A stretch of DNA of 54,557 bases from positions 1 through 54,557 of the forward strand of contig WQXI01000013.1 of the NCBI GenBank assembly GCA_009784935.1, written 5' to 3'. The DNA is from Treponema sp. (lineage in GTDB: Bacteria > Spirochaetota > Spirochaetia > Treponematales > Breznakiellaceae). The notes under the pieces were generated by a model. That model was given only the letters and a program-made list of their open reading frames with translations, was not told the DNA's origin and did not search any database. Both the position numbers and the translations under genes were made by a program. Numbering within the stretch: position 1 is the stretch's first letter; each line of letters opens with the position of its first letter. Positions 1 through 7,681 of this stretch are shown here, piece by piece.

Positions 1-1955
1 ATATTCCAAAGTTTATGAATTGAAGTATTGTCTCGCAAGAAACGCCGTACATCAATATATCGAGGTTGAAGCATAAATGCGCTTGGGACAATAAGTCCAA
101 AGTACCCGTCATTCTTTAATAAATGATATCCCTTTTCAATAAATATTTTAAAACTATCTTTATGACTTTTTGTACTATTTGGATAATGCTTTTCTAAATA
201 TTTAGTATAATCATCTATATCCGCACCCCAAGGCGGATTCCCAATAACCACATCAAACAAACCCTCTTCCCCTCCGCGTTCTCCGCGTCTCTGCGTCTCT
301 GCGAGAGCTTCTTCTCTTAAGCCTCCAAACTCCTTCTCCCAATCAAAGCAATTAACCCTAATCCGATCATCCTCATTAAAATCAAGAGCCCCTTGAGTAT
401 AAAAATCATTCCCAATAAGACTATTGCCGCATTTGATATTATTCTCTAAAGAAGGAAGCAGAGTAGAGGAATATTTAAAAAGCCAGTCCTTATGCTGCTT
501 GCCTTCGTTTTCCAAAAATTTAAGGTACAGGGATAACTTGGTAACTTCTACCGCCTGACTATCTATATCAACGCCAAAAATAGTGGCGGTTAGTATACGC
601 TGTTTTTCCTCAATCGTAAGTTTGTAAGAATCAATACCAGCTTTGTATATTTTATTTTTCTTTAAAGAAGTTTCCAGATTTTTATCCTGAGTATAATAAT
701 CAAGATGATAATTCAATAAATACTGGTAGGCGCCAACAAGAAACGAACCAGAACCGCATGCAGGATCGCAAATTTTAATCTGGGCGATTTCGTTCGGCGA
801 TTTATTTTTAATCTTTTCGCCGACTGTGTTTTGCACGATATAATCGACAATATACTGAGGAGTGTAATAAACACCACCAGCTTTTTTTACTTCGGGCTTT
901 TCTTCGATAATGGCAGTGCGTGTGTTACCTTTAACACCACGGAAATTAATCGTCTTGCCAAGAAATCTTTCGTAGATACTGCCAAGAATCTCTATCGGCA
1001 AAACAGAAAATTCATAAGGACATTTTGGATAATATAAATTGACAATGATGTTTTTTAGTATTTTATCTTCGACATTAATTTTATCGATCCATTCTATTTG
1101 AGAAAAAAGACCTGCATTATATTTGATGTTTGCATTAGTAAAAAGATGAATAAGTTTTTCGTAAATGTTTTCTGTTTTGGTTACATCTAAAAGTAAATCT
1201 TCGCTTTCTATACCTTTATCTTCTGCAATACGCAGGAATATAATACGGTCGATTATTTTTTGTACTACAGTATTAAGATTGTAGATATTAAGAAATTCAT
1301 TATTTTTAGCAATATTTTTTGCAAGTTCAACACGCCATTCTTCGATTAGGGCTAAAAGATCTTCATCAACTTCCGATGTACCCTTTTTACCTTTATTTGT
1401 TTCAATGTATTTGTCAAAACTACCCTTAAAAATTGCATCTTGCGAAAAAGTATCACGGAAAAAATCAAAGTTTTCTTCATACTGGTCAAAAGTAAAGTAT
1501 GCAATGCGAGCTGTGCCTGCTTTATCGTTCATATCTGGTTTGATACGAGTATTGTAAACGGCAAATTCTGCAAAGTTGGTTAATATCGAAATTGACAACC
1601 CTGCCGAGTAGCCGTAGCGCCGTACCTGATAAGCCGCATCAGCAGTATCTTTTATATTGACCGAAGGCTTTTTTGCCTCCACAAAAAACTTACGCACACC
1701 GCCAATGCGGAAACTGTAATCGGGCGCTTTTTGAGACCCATCAATTTTTACTTTATCTTCTCGTACAACATCACGGTAGGTTTCAGAACCGCCTTTTTTG
1801 TTGGTAACATCCCAATCCAATAAAGTGAAAAACTCATCGATAAAATCGGCACGGGTATTGGCTTCGTCGTATTTATTGTTTTTATACTGGTCGATATTTG
1901 CAGAAAAGCGGGAAACGAGGGTGCGAAGCTGGTCGAGTTGGGTGTCTTTGGGCAT
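1..1955 (-). CDS. Type IIG restriction-modification enzyme (Eco57I-like), 3' end beyond the window
   Basis: A combined restriction endonuclease and adenine-N6 DNA methyltransferase, read from the ATG at 1953-1955 and open through the left edge, so about 651 N-terminal residues are visible and the C-terminal specificity part is missing. An N-terminal PD-(D/E)xK-like nuclease site is visible (PD near residue 79, then VEAKK near 93-97). The methyltransferase has motif I DPACGSGSF near residue 397 and the catalytic NPPW motif near 573. The order nuclease then methylase fits the Eco57I/type IIG family, where one polypeptide cuts and modifies. A run reading LREEALAETQRRGERGGEE just before NPPW is encoded by a dispersed repeat and looks like an in-frame insertion. 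The start has no Shine-Dalgarno, but TATAAT lies 5 bases upstream. Lengths and motifs make the family clear. The recognition sequence cannot be read. Confidence 0.9.
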   Translation of the reverse strand, partial: MPKDTQLDQLRTLVSRFSANIDQYKNNKYDEANTRADFIDEFFTLLDWDVTNKKGGSETYRDVVREDKVKIDGSQKAPDYSFRIGGVRKFFVEAKKPSVNIKDTADAAYQVRRYGYSAGLSISILTNFAEFAVYNTRIKPDMNDKAGTARIAYFTFDQYEENFDFFRDTFSQDAIFKGSFDKYIETNKGKKGTSEVDEDLLALIEEWRVELAKNIAKNNEFLNIYNLNTVVQKIIDRIIFLRIAEDKGIESEDLLLDVTKTENIYEKLIHLFTNANIKYNAGLFSQIEWIDKINVEDKILKNIIVNLYYPKCPYEFSVLPIEILGSIYERFLGKTINFRGVKGNTRTAIIEEKPEVKKAGGVYYTPQYIVDYIVQNTVGEKIKNKSPNEIAQIKICDPACGSGSFLVGAYQYLLNYHLDYYTQDKNLETSLKKNKIYKAGIDSYKLTIEEKQRILTATIFGVDIDSQAVEVTKLSLYLKFLENEGKQHKDWLFKYSSTLLPSLENNIKCGNSLIGNDFYTQGALDFNEDDRIRVNCFDWEKEFGGLREEALAETQRRGERGGEEGLFDVVIGNPPWGADIDDYTKYLEKHYPNSTKSHKDSFKIFIEKGYHLLKNDGYFGLIVPSAFMLQPRYIDVRRFLRDNTSIHKLWN

Positions 1956-1960
1956 AGGTA

Positions 1961-1989
1961 ATTATAGCATAAAAAGTCTTTTTGGTCAC
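1961..1989 (-). promoter_or_regulatory. Promoter of the RM gene, probably leaderless
   Basis: On the minus strand GTGACC (1984-1989), a 17-bp spacer and TATAAT (1961-1966, preceded by TG as an extended -10) lie just downstream of the orphan HigA-like gene. Transcription would begin about at the ATG at 1955, leaving no leader. The position gives the RM gene its own promoter separate from the regulator gene upstream. Confidence 0.55.
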
Positions 1990-1999
1990 TCATTCAAAA

Positions 2000-2275
2000 T
2001 TATGGTATTTTATCTTCCTGATATTGGCGTTCAAGGTTACTCCAGAAATGCGCAGGATAACCAAGGGTTCGTTCAAACTTTAATGCAGTTTCTGCTGTAA
2101 TAGCAGATTTTGCTTTTACTATTTCGTTTATTGTTTTTTTGGAAAGACCTGTCCGCTCCGCAAGAGAGGCTTGGGAAAGCCCTGCATGTTCAAGGTGGTC
2201 TTCGTGTACTTCGCCTGGTGTAACAATATATTCGGGGGTATATTCATTTACTGTTAATACATTATTCATATACAT
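2000..2275 (-). CDS. HigA/VapI-type XRE family regulator, no toxin partner
   Basis: A 91-residue DNA-binding protein with a helix-turn-helix at about residues 30-65 (LSQASLAERTGLSKKTINEI) in the form typical of HigA antitoxins and of the N-terminal half of XRE-ImmA/IrrE proteins. The stretch ending FWSNLERQYQE also matches the junction at which the longer proteins continue into a metallopeptidase, so this may be a shortened form. No HigB toxin or peptidase ORF is visible on either side. The next gene downstream, 45 bases away, is the type IIG RM enzyme. A 17-bp perfect palindrome lies 10 bp upstream of the ATG, so autoregulation is likely. A role as controller of the RM gene, like a C protein, is an inference from position only. 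Confidence 0.8.
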   Translation of the reverse strand: MYMNNVLTVNEYTPEYIVTPGEVHEDHLEHAGLSQASLAERTGLSKKTINEIVKAKSAITAETALKFERTLGYPAHFWSNLERQYQEDKIP

Positions 2276-2284
2276 CTGTGAGTG

Positions 2285-2301
2285 TTAACCCAAAGGGTTA
2301 A
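2285..2301. promoter_or_regulatory. Palindromic operator upstream of the XRE gene
   Basis: TTAACCC AAA GGGTTAA is a perfect 7-bp inverted repeat with a 3-bp centre, just upstream of the regulator start codon (2275). Size and position fit a dimeric XRE/HigA operator. Binding is inferred. Confidence 0.6.
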
Positions 2302-2465
2302 TGTTATCAATAGAGTCGAGTTGTTTTTTCCGAGAAAATATGCGTCTTCTGCCTTTGCTCTTCCTCTGAATCCTCCGTGCCCCTGTGTCTCCGTGTGAGG
2401 TCTTCTCCTATATCTCTGCGGAATTCCGTGCAAATTCCCACATAACTCCGAAATGGGTATTTTTG
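2302..2465. repeat. Intergenic region with a degenerate CCGTG-type dispersed repeat
   Basis: Between the XRE gene and the hydrolase. The stretch 2369-2430 contains CCTCCGTGCCCCTGTGTCTCC and CTCTGCGGAATTCCGTG, related to the CCACGGAG/CTCCGTG repeat seen at about 262-320, 19332-19372, 20941-21025, 51979-52110 and 54445. No ORF or clear terminator is visible here. Confidence 0.5.
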
Positions 2466-3374
2466 CTAAAGCTCGCCGGCAACCTCTGCCACTTCTTTTA
2501 GCGCTTTTTTACATTCAACGGCAAACGGCAGGTACGGCCATACGTGCTGCATTTTATTGCCGGTATATAACTTTGCTATAATACCTTGGGTTTTTAATAA
2601 TTCAAAAAACGCAAGAGCCTGCGGATACATAAATTCATAAGTGCCCGAAAATATATGCATGTCAGGAAAGCCGGAAAAATTACCTAGCATAGAAGCGCTA
2701 AGGATGTCTTTCTCTTTAATGCCGGCGATTTTTCTAAACGTTTGTAAATAATTAAAATCTACAAGACGATCGCGTGCGGCGATTGCTTGCATTGCTTTTA
2801 AAACATCAGGGTCATCTTCATAGATCATAGCAGGAGAAACAAGAATAAGTTTTTTAGGCATAGAAAGCTTTTGTTGTTTTAGCCAATGACACAGACTTAA
2901 TGTTAGGCTGGCTCCTGCAGAATCCCCGATTATAACGATGTTTTCCTCTTTAAACTCTTTTGTCATAAAAGAAAATGATTCGTTAAGCATAGTGAGCGCG
3001 TCTTTTAGTGTACTATCAGGGATAAGAGGGTAGACAGGGAAATAAACAGGAATACCAAGTGTGCGCACAAGATACGATGCCGCTCTCCAATGGACAAGGT
3101 GGGCTTCGAATATCCAGCCTCCGCCGTGAATAAAGAACACTCCGCTGTTATTATTTTTTGATTCTTTAGGTTCGATACGATAGCAGGGTCTTCCTTGTAT
3201 TATTTTTACTTCAACATTAAACCGCTTATTAATAAATCTAGGCGCCGCTGTAATACGGCTGCCTTTGGTTCTATTTAGATATTTTATTAACTTTTCGACA
3301 GGTAGTTTAAACACCTTCTTGTGACTGAGAAAAATAAGGAAAAATTCAACTAATCTGTATTTTAGACTTCTCAT
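2466..3374 (-). CDS. Alpha/beta hydrolase (HSL-type esterase/lipase)
   Basis: A 302-residue carboxylesterase-like protein. It has the HGGGW oxyanion-hole motif near residue 83, the nucleophile elbow GDSAG near 150, and a late MQHVWPY histidine near residue 278 that completes the triad; a catalytic Asp would be near residue 247. This layout is that of the hormone-sensitive-lipase branch (acetyl-hydrolase type). The N-terminal 25 residues are hydrophobic and basic but are not a clean signal peptide, so cytoplasmic or peripheral membrane location is likely. The ATG at 3374 has GTGAGG very close and AAAGGG further off, so the start is plausible rather than certain. The substrate is not predictable. 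It stands alone, with the FIST gene divergent. Confidence 0.85.
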   Translation of the reverse strand: MRSLKYRLVEFFLIFLSHKKVFKLPVEKLIKYLNRTKGSRITAAPRFINKRFNVEVKIIQGRPCYRIEPKESKNNNSGVFFIHGGGWIFEAHLVHWRAASYLVRTLGIPVYFPVYPLIPDSTLKDALTMLNESFSFMTKEFKEENIVIIGDSAGASLTLSLCHWLKQQKLSMPKKLILVSPAMIYEDDPDVLKAMQAIAARDRLVDFNYLQTFRKIAGIKEKDILSASMLGNFSGFPDMHIFSGTYEFMYPQALAFFELLKTQGIIAKLYTGNKMQHVWPYLPFAVECKKALKEVAEVAGEL

Positions 3375-3466
3375 ACCTCACGCCCTTTAATAATAGTCAA
3401 ACCAGCCGGGAAGCTCTTAATATTCAATATAAAACCTGCATATAACCTCATTAATGGCTGCCCTGT

Positions 3467-3496
3467 TTGACTAGAATAATTATATTATAGTAGAAT
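3467..3496 (+). promoter_or_regulatory. Promoter of the FIST-kinase operon
   Basis: TTGACT (3467-3472), an 18-bp spacer, and TAGAAT (3491-3496), followed by a short leader with GGAGG six bases before the GTG at 3530. This is a good sigma70-like arrangement. Confidence 0.55.
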
Positions 3497-3529
3497 AGAA
3501 TTAGAAATCTACCTAATTGGAGGAAAACT

Positions 3530-4711
3530 GTGATAAAAATGTTTTCTGCTTTTACAGAAGAAATAGATGATGTTGATGCCGCGGCAGCCGAAATTCTTAA
3601 GCAGCTGGACTTGGACAATTCATTAATGAAAAACTCAATAGGTCTCTTGCATTGCTATAATGAATTTATAGACAGCGGAGTGGTCAGCGCTCTGTGCGAA
3701 AAACTGCCATTCGATGTTGTAGGAATAACGGTTCCTTATGTTCGTCTTAGCGGGAAAGCAAGTTCTATGGGGCTTATGCTGAATGTACTCACCGGCGATG
3801 ATGTAAATTTTATTACTGGTATTTCTGATCCTATTAATACAGGCGGAGGAAACCTAGCACAGGTAACAGAAAAACTTTGCAGCGGTGTTTCTGCCAGATT
3901 GAATAATAACGAAAAACCGCCAATGCTTATAACCTTTGGTCCTTTTATGCATGTACTAAAAATTAACGCTGATGAATATATCGATAAAGTGAGCGGTTAT
4001 TTCCCGAATGTGCCGGTTTTTGGCGCATTTTCCTTTTCCGAAGAAATTGACTTTAGCAAATGCTACACGCTCTATAACGGTCAGAGTTATGAGAATGCAG
4101 CTGGTCTTGTCGCGATTACCGGAAATATCGATCCTTCGTTTTTAACAATTTCGGTTCCCGAAAAAAATATTATCGGAGAGCTTGCAACTATTACAAAATC
4201 TGCAGGTAATATTATTCACGCTATAAACGGAGTATCTGTAGAAGATTATGTTATATCAATCGGACTGGTCGATAAAAAAGGCGATTTAGAAAAATTGTAT
4301 TCAACTCCGATGATCGCAAGGCTTGATGACGGCTCGACAGTTGTCCGCGTCTGTATCGGCGGCGACGGACAAGGCGGAGCAATAATGGGCGGACATGTGC
4401 CGGAAGGAGCAAAGATTGGTTTTGCAATGCTGGAAGTTTCGGATAATATATCTACAAGCAAAGAAATTTCACACAATGCTCTTGAAATATTTAACGGCAG
4501 GAATATAATCGTTTATTCCTGTATGGCGCGTCTTGGATTTATGGGAGCTAACCAGAGAGAATTAGAAGCTAAAACAATCTGCGATATTCTGGGCGGTTCT
4601 AATAATTTCTTTCTTGCTTATGTCGGAGGAGAGATATTCCCGCAAAAACTATTGAGCGGAAAATATGTCAATCACTTACAGAACTTTTCTATCATTGTAT
4701 GTTTGTTATGA
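3530..4711 (+). CDS. FIST domain sensory protein
   Basis: A 393-residue soluble protein with FIST_N (about residues 35-220) followed by FIST_C (about 225-380), including the FIST_C-like stretches YNGQSYENAAGLVAI and ARLGFMGANQRELEAKTIC. FIST domains are proposed small-ligand, possibly amino-acid, sensors. They usually occur with signalling output domains. Here the output is carried by the next gene, a hybrid kinase starting 11 bases downstream, so the two probably form one sensor unit. GTG is chosen as start because GGAGG sits six bases before it. An ATG three codons in lacks that spacing. No signal peptide or membrane segment is visible. Confidence 0.85.
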   Translation: MIKMFSAFTEEIDDVDAAAAEILKQLDLDNSLMKNSIGLLHCYNEFIDSGVVSALCEKLPFDVVGITVPYVRLSGKASSMGLMLNVLTGDDVNFITGISDPINTGGGNLAQVTEKLCSGVSARLNNNEKPPMLITFGPFMHVLKINADEYIDKVSGYFPNVPVFGAFSFSEEIDFSKCYTLYNGQSYENAAGLVAITGNIDPSFLTISVPEKNIIGELATITKSAGNIIHAINGVSVEDYVISIGLVDKKGDLEKLYSTPMIARLDDGSTVVRVCIGGDGQGGAIMGGHVPEGAKIGFAMLEVSDNISTSKEISHNALEIFNGRNIIVYSCMARLGFMGANQRELEAKTICDILGGSNNFFLAYVGGEIFPQKLLSGKYVNHLQNFSIIVCLL

Positions 4712-4722
4712 GTTGATAAGAT

Positions 4723-6588
4723 ATGAGTAATGATACTGTAGAAAGTTTACTGCTTCAAATTAAAAAACTCAATCGTCTCTTGTCGCTTCAGGAAAAAAAG
4801 ATTCTTCGCGCAGAAATGGTAATATCTACCCGTGACAGGGTAATGGATATGCTTAATAATGAACGTTTGCTTCAGGAAAAAAATATTATCAGCATTCACG
4901 AAGAAAACGAACGCCAGCTTATTATGTTAAACGCGGTAGTTAAAGCTACTAAAATAGGTTTGTGGGACGTAGGTATAGTTAATAATGATTTATTTAATCC
5001 GCAAAATACTTTTACATGGTCAAATGATTTTAGAAAAATGCTGGGTTACTCCAATGAGAATGATTTTCCCAATGTGTTTAACAGCTGGATGGATATTCTT
5101 CATCCCGACGACAAAGAAAAAGCTATAGGTGATGTCGCAAAGCATGTTGCGGATTCGACCGGAACTACGCCTTATGATGTTGAATACAGGCTGATGAAAA
5201 AAAACGGAGAATATGGATATTTTCGAGCATACGGCGAAGCAATCCGTGATACAGAAGGACATGTTGTGCGTCTTGCAGGCGCGCTTATGGATATATCAAA
5301 AGAAAAAACCACTCTTCTTAATACAGAAAGACTAAGGCAGGAAGCCGAAGTTGCAAGTAAATCAAAAAGTAATTTTCTTGCGAATATGAGCCATGAGATG
5401 AGAACACCGATGAACGCAATTATCGGCATGACGGCAATAGGAAAAAAATCAAAAAATATTGAACAAAAGAACAACGCTCTAAGTAAAATTGGCGAAGCAT
5501 CCTCGCACTTGTTAGGTGTAATTAATGATGTTTTGGACATGGCAAAGATAGAAGCAAACAAGCTGGAACTTGTTCCGATAGAATTTAATTTTGAACGAAT
5601 GCTGCAAAAAGTATTGTCTGTAATAAATTTCCGCATTGACGAAAAACAGCAGAAGCTGATTGTTAATGTAGACAGTAAAATACCCCGCTTTATAATTGGA
5701 GACGATCAGCGTCTTGCGCAGATAATTACAAACTTATTATCAAATGCGGTAAAGTTTACGCCGGAAGGCGGCGAAATTCAGCTTGACGCTTCTTTGATTT
5801 GTGAAGTTGACAAAAAGTGTGAGCTGCGTATCGAAGTAAAAGACGATGGAATTGGAATATCTGTGGGACAAAAAGAAAGACTCTTTCATGCGTTTGAACA
5901 GGCAGAAGCCGGAATAAGCAGGCAATACGGCGGAACAGGGCTTGGACTTACAATTTCTAAACGTATTGTAGAACTTATGGAAGGAAGCATTTGGGTTGAA
6001 TCCGAAATCAACGAGGGCGCAAAGTTTATATTTATTGTAAAAGTTCTGCGCAGTAATAAGAGCGCGGATAGTAAAGAGAATCTAAATAATACTGATGAAA
6101 TTGATAATGAAAATGCATTAACAGCCGGCGAATTCGGCGGTAAAAAATTACTAGTTGCCGAGGATGTAGAAATTAACCGTGAGATTCTTATCGCTCTTTT
6201 AGAAGACACAGGGCTGGAAATAGACTGCGCCGAAAACGGCAAAGAAGCGGCAGAAATGGTTGAGTCGAACCCCGGTAAATACGACATTGTGTTTATGGAT
6301 ATCCAAATGCCTGTAATGAACGGGCACGAAGCAACCCGCCGAATCCGCGCTTTTGAAGCCTGCAATAATAGGAATTTGCATTCGAATGAGAGTGGCACGA
6401 GTTTCGCGTATAGCGAAACTCGCAGCTATAATAGGAATCTGCATAAGCAGATTCCTATTATAGCACTGACCGCGAATGTTTTTAAAAGTGATATAGAAGA
6501 TTGTCTATCTGCAGGTATGGACGATCATCTGGGTAAACCGCTTGATATAGACAGAGTGACAGAGAAACTAAGAAAATATTTAAAGTAA
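4723..6588 (+). CDS. Cytoplasmic hybrid histidine kinase with PAS and receiver domains
   Basis: A 621-residue kinase with an N-terminal coiled coil (about 1-60), a PAS_3-type domain (about 65-190), HisKA with phospho-acceptor His at about 224 in NMSHEMRTP, an HATPase_c domain (N box LLSNAVKFTPEGG, G boxes DDGIGI and GGTGLGL), and a C-terminal receiver with phospho-acceptor Asp at about 526 in FMDIQMP. There is no membrane segment, so it should sense inside the cell, probably with the FIST protein encoded just upstream. The receiver carries an unusual insertion of about 30 residues between RRIRAFEA and the conserved IPIIALTAN strand, encoded by palindromic DNA (6361-6446). Phosphotransfer from the receiver to an Hpt protein is possible. 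No such gene is nearby. Confidence 0.9.
   Translation: MSNDTVESLLLQIKKLNRLLSLQEKKILRAEMVISTRDRVMDMLNNERLLQEKNIISIHEENERQLIMLNAVVKATKIGLWDVGIVNNDLFNPQNTFTWSNDFRKMLGYSNENDFPNVFNSWMDILHPDDKEKAIGDVAKHVADSTGTTPYDVEYRLMKKNGEYGYFRAYGEAIRDTEGHVVRLAGALMDISKEKTTLLNTERLRQEAEVASKSKSNFLANMSHEMRTPMNAIIGMTAIGKKSKNIEQKNNALSKIGEASSHLLGVINDVLDMAKIEANKLELVPIEFNFERMLQKVLSVINFRIDEKQQKLIVNVDSKIPRFIIGDDQRLAQIITNLLSNAVKFTPEGGEIQLDASLICEVDKKCELRIEVKDDGIGISVGQKERLFHAFEQAEAGISRQYGGTGLGLTISKRIVELMEGSIWVESEINEGAKFIFIVKVLRSNKSADSKENLNNTDEIDNENALTAGEFGGKKLLVAEDVEINREILIALLEDTGLEIDCAENGKEAAEMVESNPGKYDIVFMDIQMPVMNGHEATRRIRAFEACNNRNLHSNESGTSFAYSETRSYNRNLHKQIPIIALTANVFKSDIEDCLSAGMDDHLGKPLDIDRVTEKLRKYLK
6361..6464. repeat. Palindromic insertion inside the receiver domain
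   Basis: Two perfect inverted repeats lie in the kinase gene: CGAGTTTCGC (6398-6407) with GCGAAACTCG (6413-6422), and GCTATAATAGGAATCTGC (6425-6442) with its exact complement at 6447-6464 around an ATAA loop. A second, imperfect copy of the left arm (AATAATAGGAATTTGCA) lies at 6364-6380. The right arm of the 18-bp pair is the normal coding sequence for the conserved IPIIA strand, so the upstream copies are inverted duplicates of it. Confidence 0.85.
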
Positions 6589-6603
6589 TTAAAATAATTA
6601 AAC

Positions 6604-7671
6604 TTATTCGTCAATTAATTCAATTTTCTGCCCTGTGAGCCTTCCAACCTGTTCGTTTAGTTTTTCGGCTCTTTTTTCCGTATCGTTGTATTTATTAACC
6701 GCGCTGGAAAGATGTTTTCCTACGAGGGTGTATTCTGTATAAAACTTGGAGAACTTATCCTGAACCTGCGATAGATCTCTTAGTATTGTTTTTGCTTCCT
6801 GTTCGACTTTTAGGCCTTTTAATCCAAAAATGATCGCCATAAGATATGCATAAAAACTGTTAGGCGAGACAGGAATAACCCGTTTGTCCATTGCATAATT
6901 TAATAATTCAAAGTCTTTATTTGTAAAAGAATCATTAATGATGGTTTCGTAATAAACATTTTCTGCAGGAATATACATAATGGCAAAATCAAAAGTTCCT
7001 TCTGCGGGATTAATATATTTTGACGCTATTTCGTCGATTCTTTTTTTAACGCTTGTTATAAACTCTTTCCTAAAAGATTTTTTTTCTTCTTCGTTGTCAG
7101 TGCCGATAAACCTCTGAAAACTTTCAAGCGGAAACTTTGAATCGACAGGTACTATGTTTCCTTCCAGTTTGATTATTGCATCAACCTGTGTCCCGTTTTT
7201 AAAACTATATTTAACTTCATAATTTGCAGAAGGAAAAATCTGCTTAAGAAGTTCTTCTAAAAGATACTCTCCAAGATTGCCGCGCAGCTTTGGAGCCTGC
7301 AAAATATCCTGCAAAGAAGATATGTTTTTTCCTATGTCTTCCATATTTTTTACAGTTTTTCCCAGAGTTCCAAGCTGATTATGAATATCGCCGAACATTT
7401 GATTTGTATTGGATAACTGCTTGGTAATGTTATTTTGAGTAGCGCTGAGGTTCTGGTTCATAACACTCATCATATCATTTAAAAGTTTTTGCTGATTAAT
7501 CATAGAAGCATTCTGGCTTTCTAATTGTTTAGTTTTAAGTTCGTTAATCTGCCTGTTAAGTTCGATTATCTGCGGCGTTATGTCCATACCTTTACCGGAA
7601 TACTGTTTAACTAAAATTAAAATAACAAGTAAAAATAAAACAGCAAAAGCGCCAAGTGTAAAAATATCCAT
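6604..7671 (-). CDS. rmuC: RmuC family DNA recombination protein
   Basis: A 355-residue protein with one N-terminal membrane helix (about 2-22), a long coiled coil (about 30-120) and the RmuC domain (about 125-330), including LRGNLGEYLLEELLKQIFP and VDAIIKLEG.VPVDSKFPLE. RmuC proteins are predicted nucleases that limit recombination at inverted repeats. The start is the ATG at 7671: AGGAGG lies seven bases upstream. A longer reading would begin inside the pyruvate kinase gene. The pyk stop codon (7682) overlaps this ribosome-binding site, so the two genes are probably cotranscribed. The inverted-repeat link is of interest here because the window is rich in palindromes, but it is not specific evidence. 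Confidence 0.9.
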   Translation of the reverse strand: MDIFTLGAFAVLFLLVILILVKQYSGKGMDITPQIIELNRQINELKTKQLESQNASMINQQKLLNDMMSVMNQNLSATQNNITKQLSNTNQMFGDIHNQLGTLGKTVKNMEDIGKNISSLQDILQAPKLRGNLGEYLLEELLKQIFPSANYEVKYSFKNGTQVDAIIKLEGNIVPVDSKFPLESFQRFIGTDNEEEKKSFRKEFITSVKKRIDEIASKYINPAEGTFDFAIMYIPAENVYYETIINDSFTNKDFELLNYAMDKRVIPVSPNSFYAYLMAIIFGLKGLKVEQEAKTILRDLSQVQDKFSKFYTEYTLVGKHLSSAVNKYNDTEKRAEKLNEQVGRLTGQKIELIDE

Positions 7672-7681
7672 AAAATTCCTC

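Noticed and set aside
831-1037. 68-residue plus-strand ORF inside the RM gene
   Set aside because: Lies fully antisense to the coding frame of the type IIG enzyme. No ribosome-binding site or recognisable domain.
1748-2100. Two overlapping ORFs of 81 and 100 residues on opposite strands
   Set aside because: Both are other-frame readings of the RM start and of the end of the HigA-like gene. Neither has a sensible protein composition.
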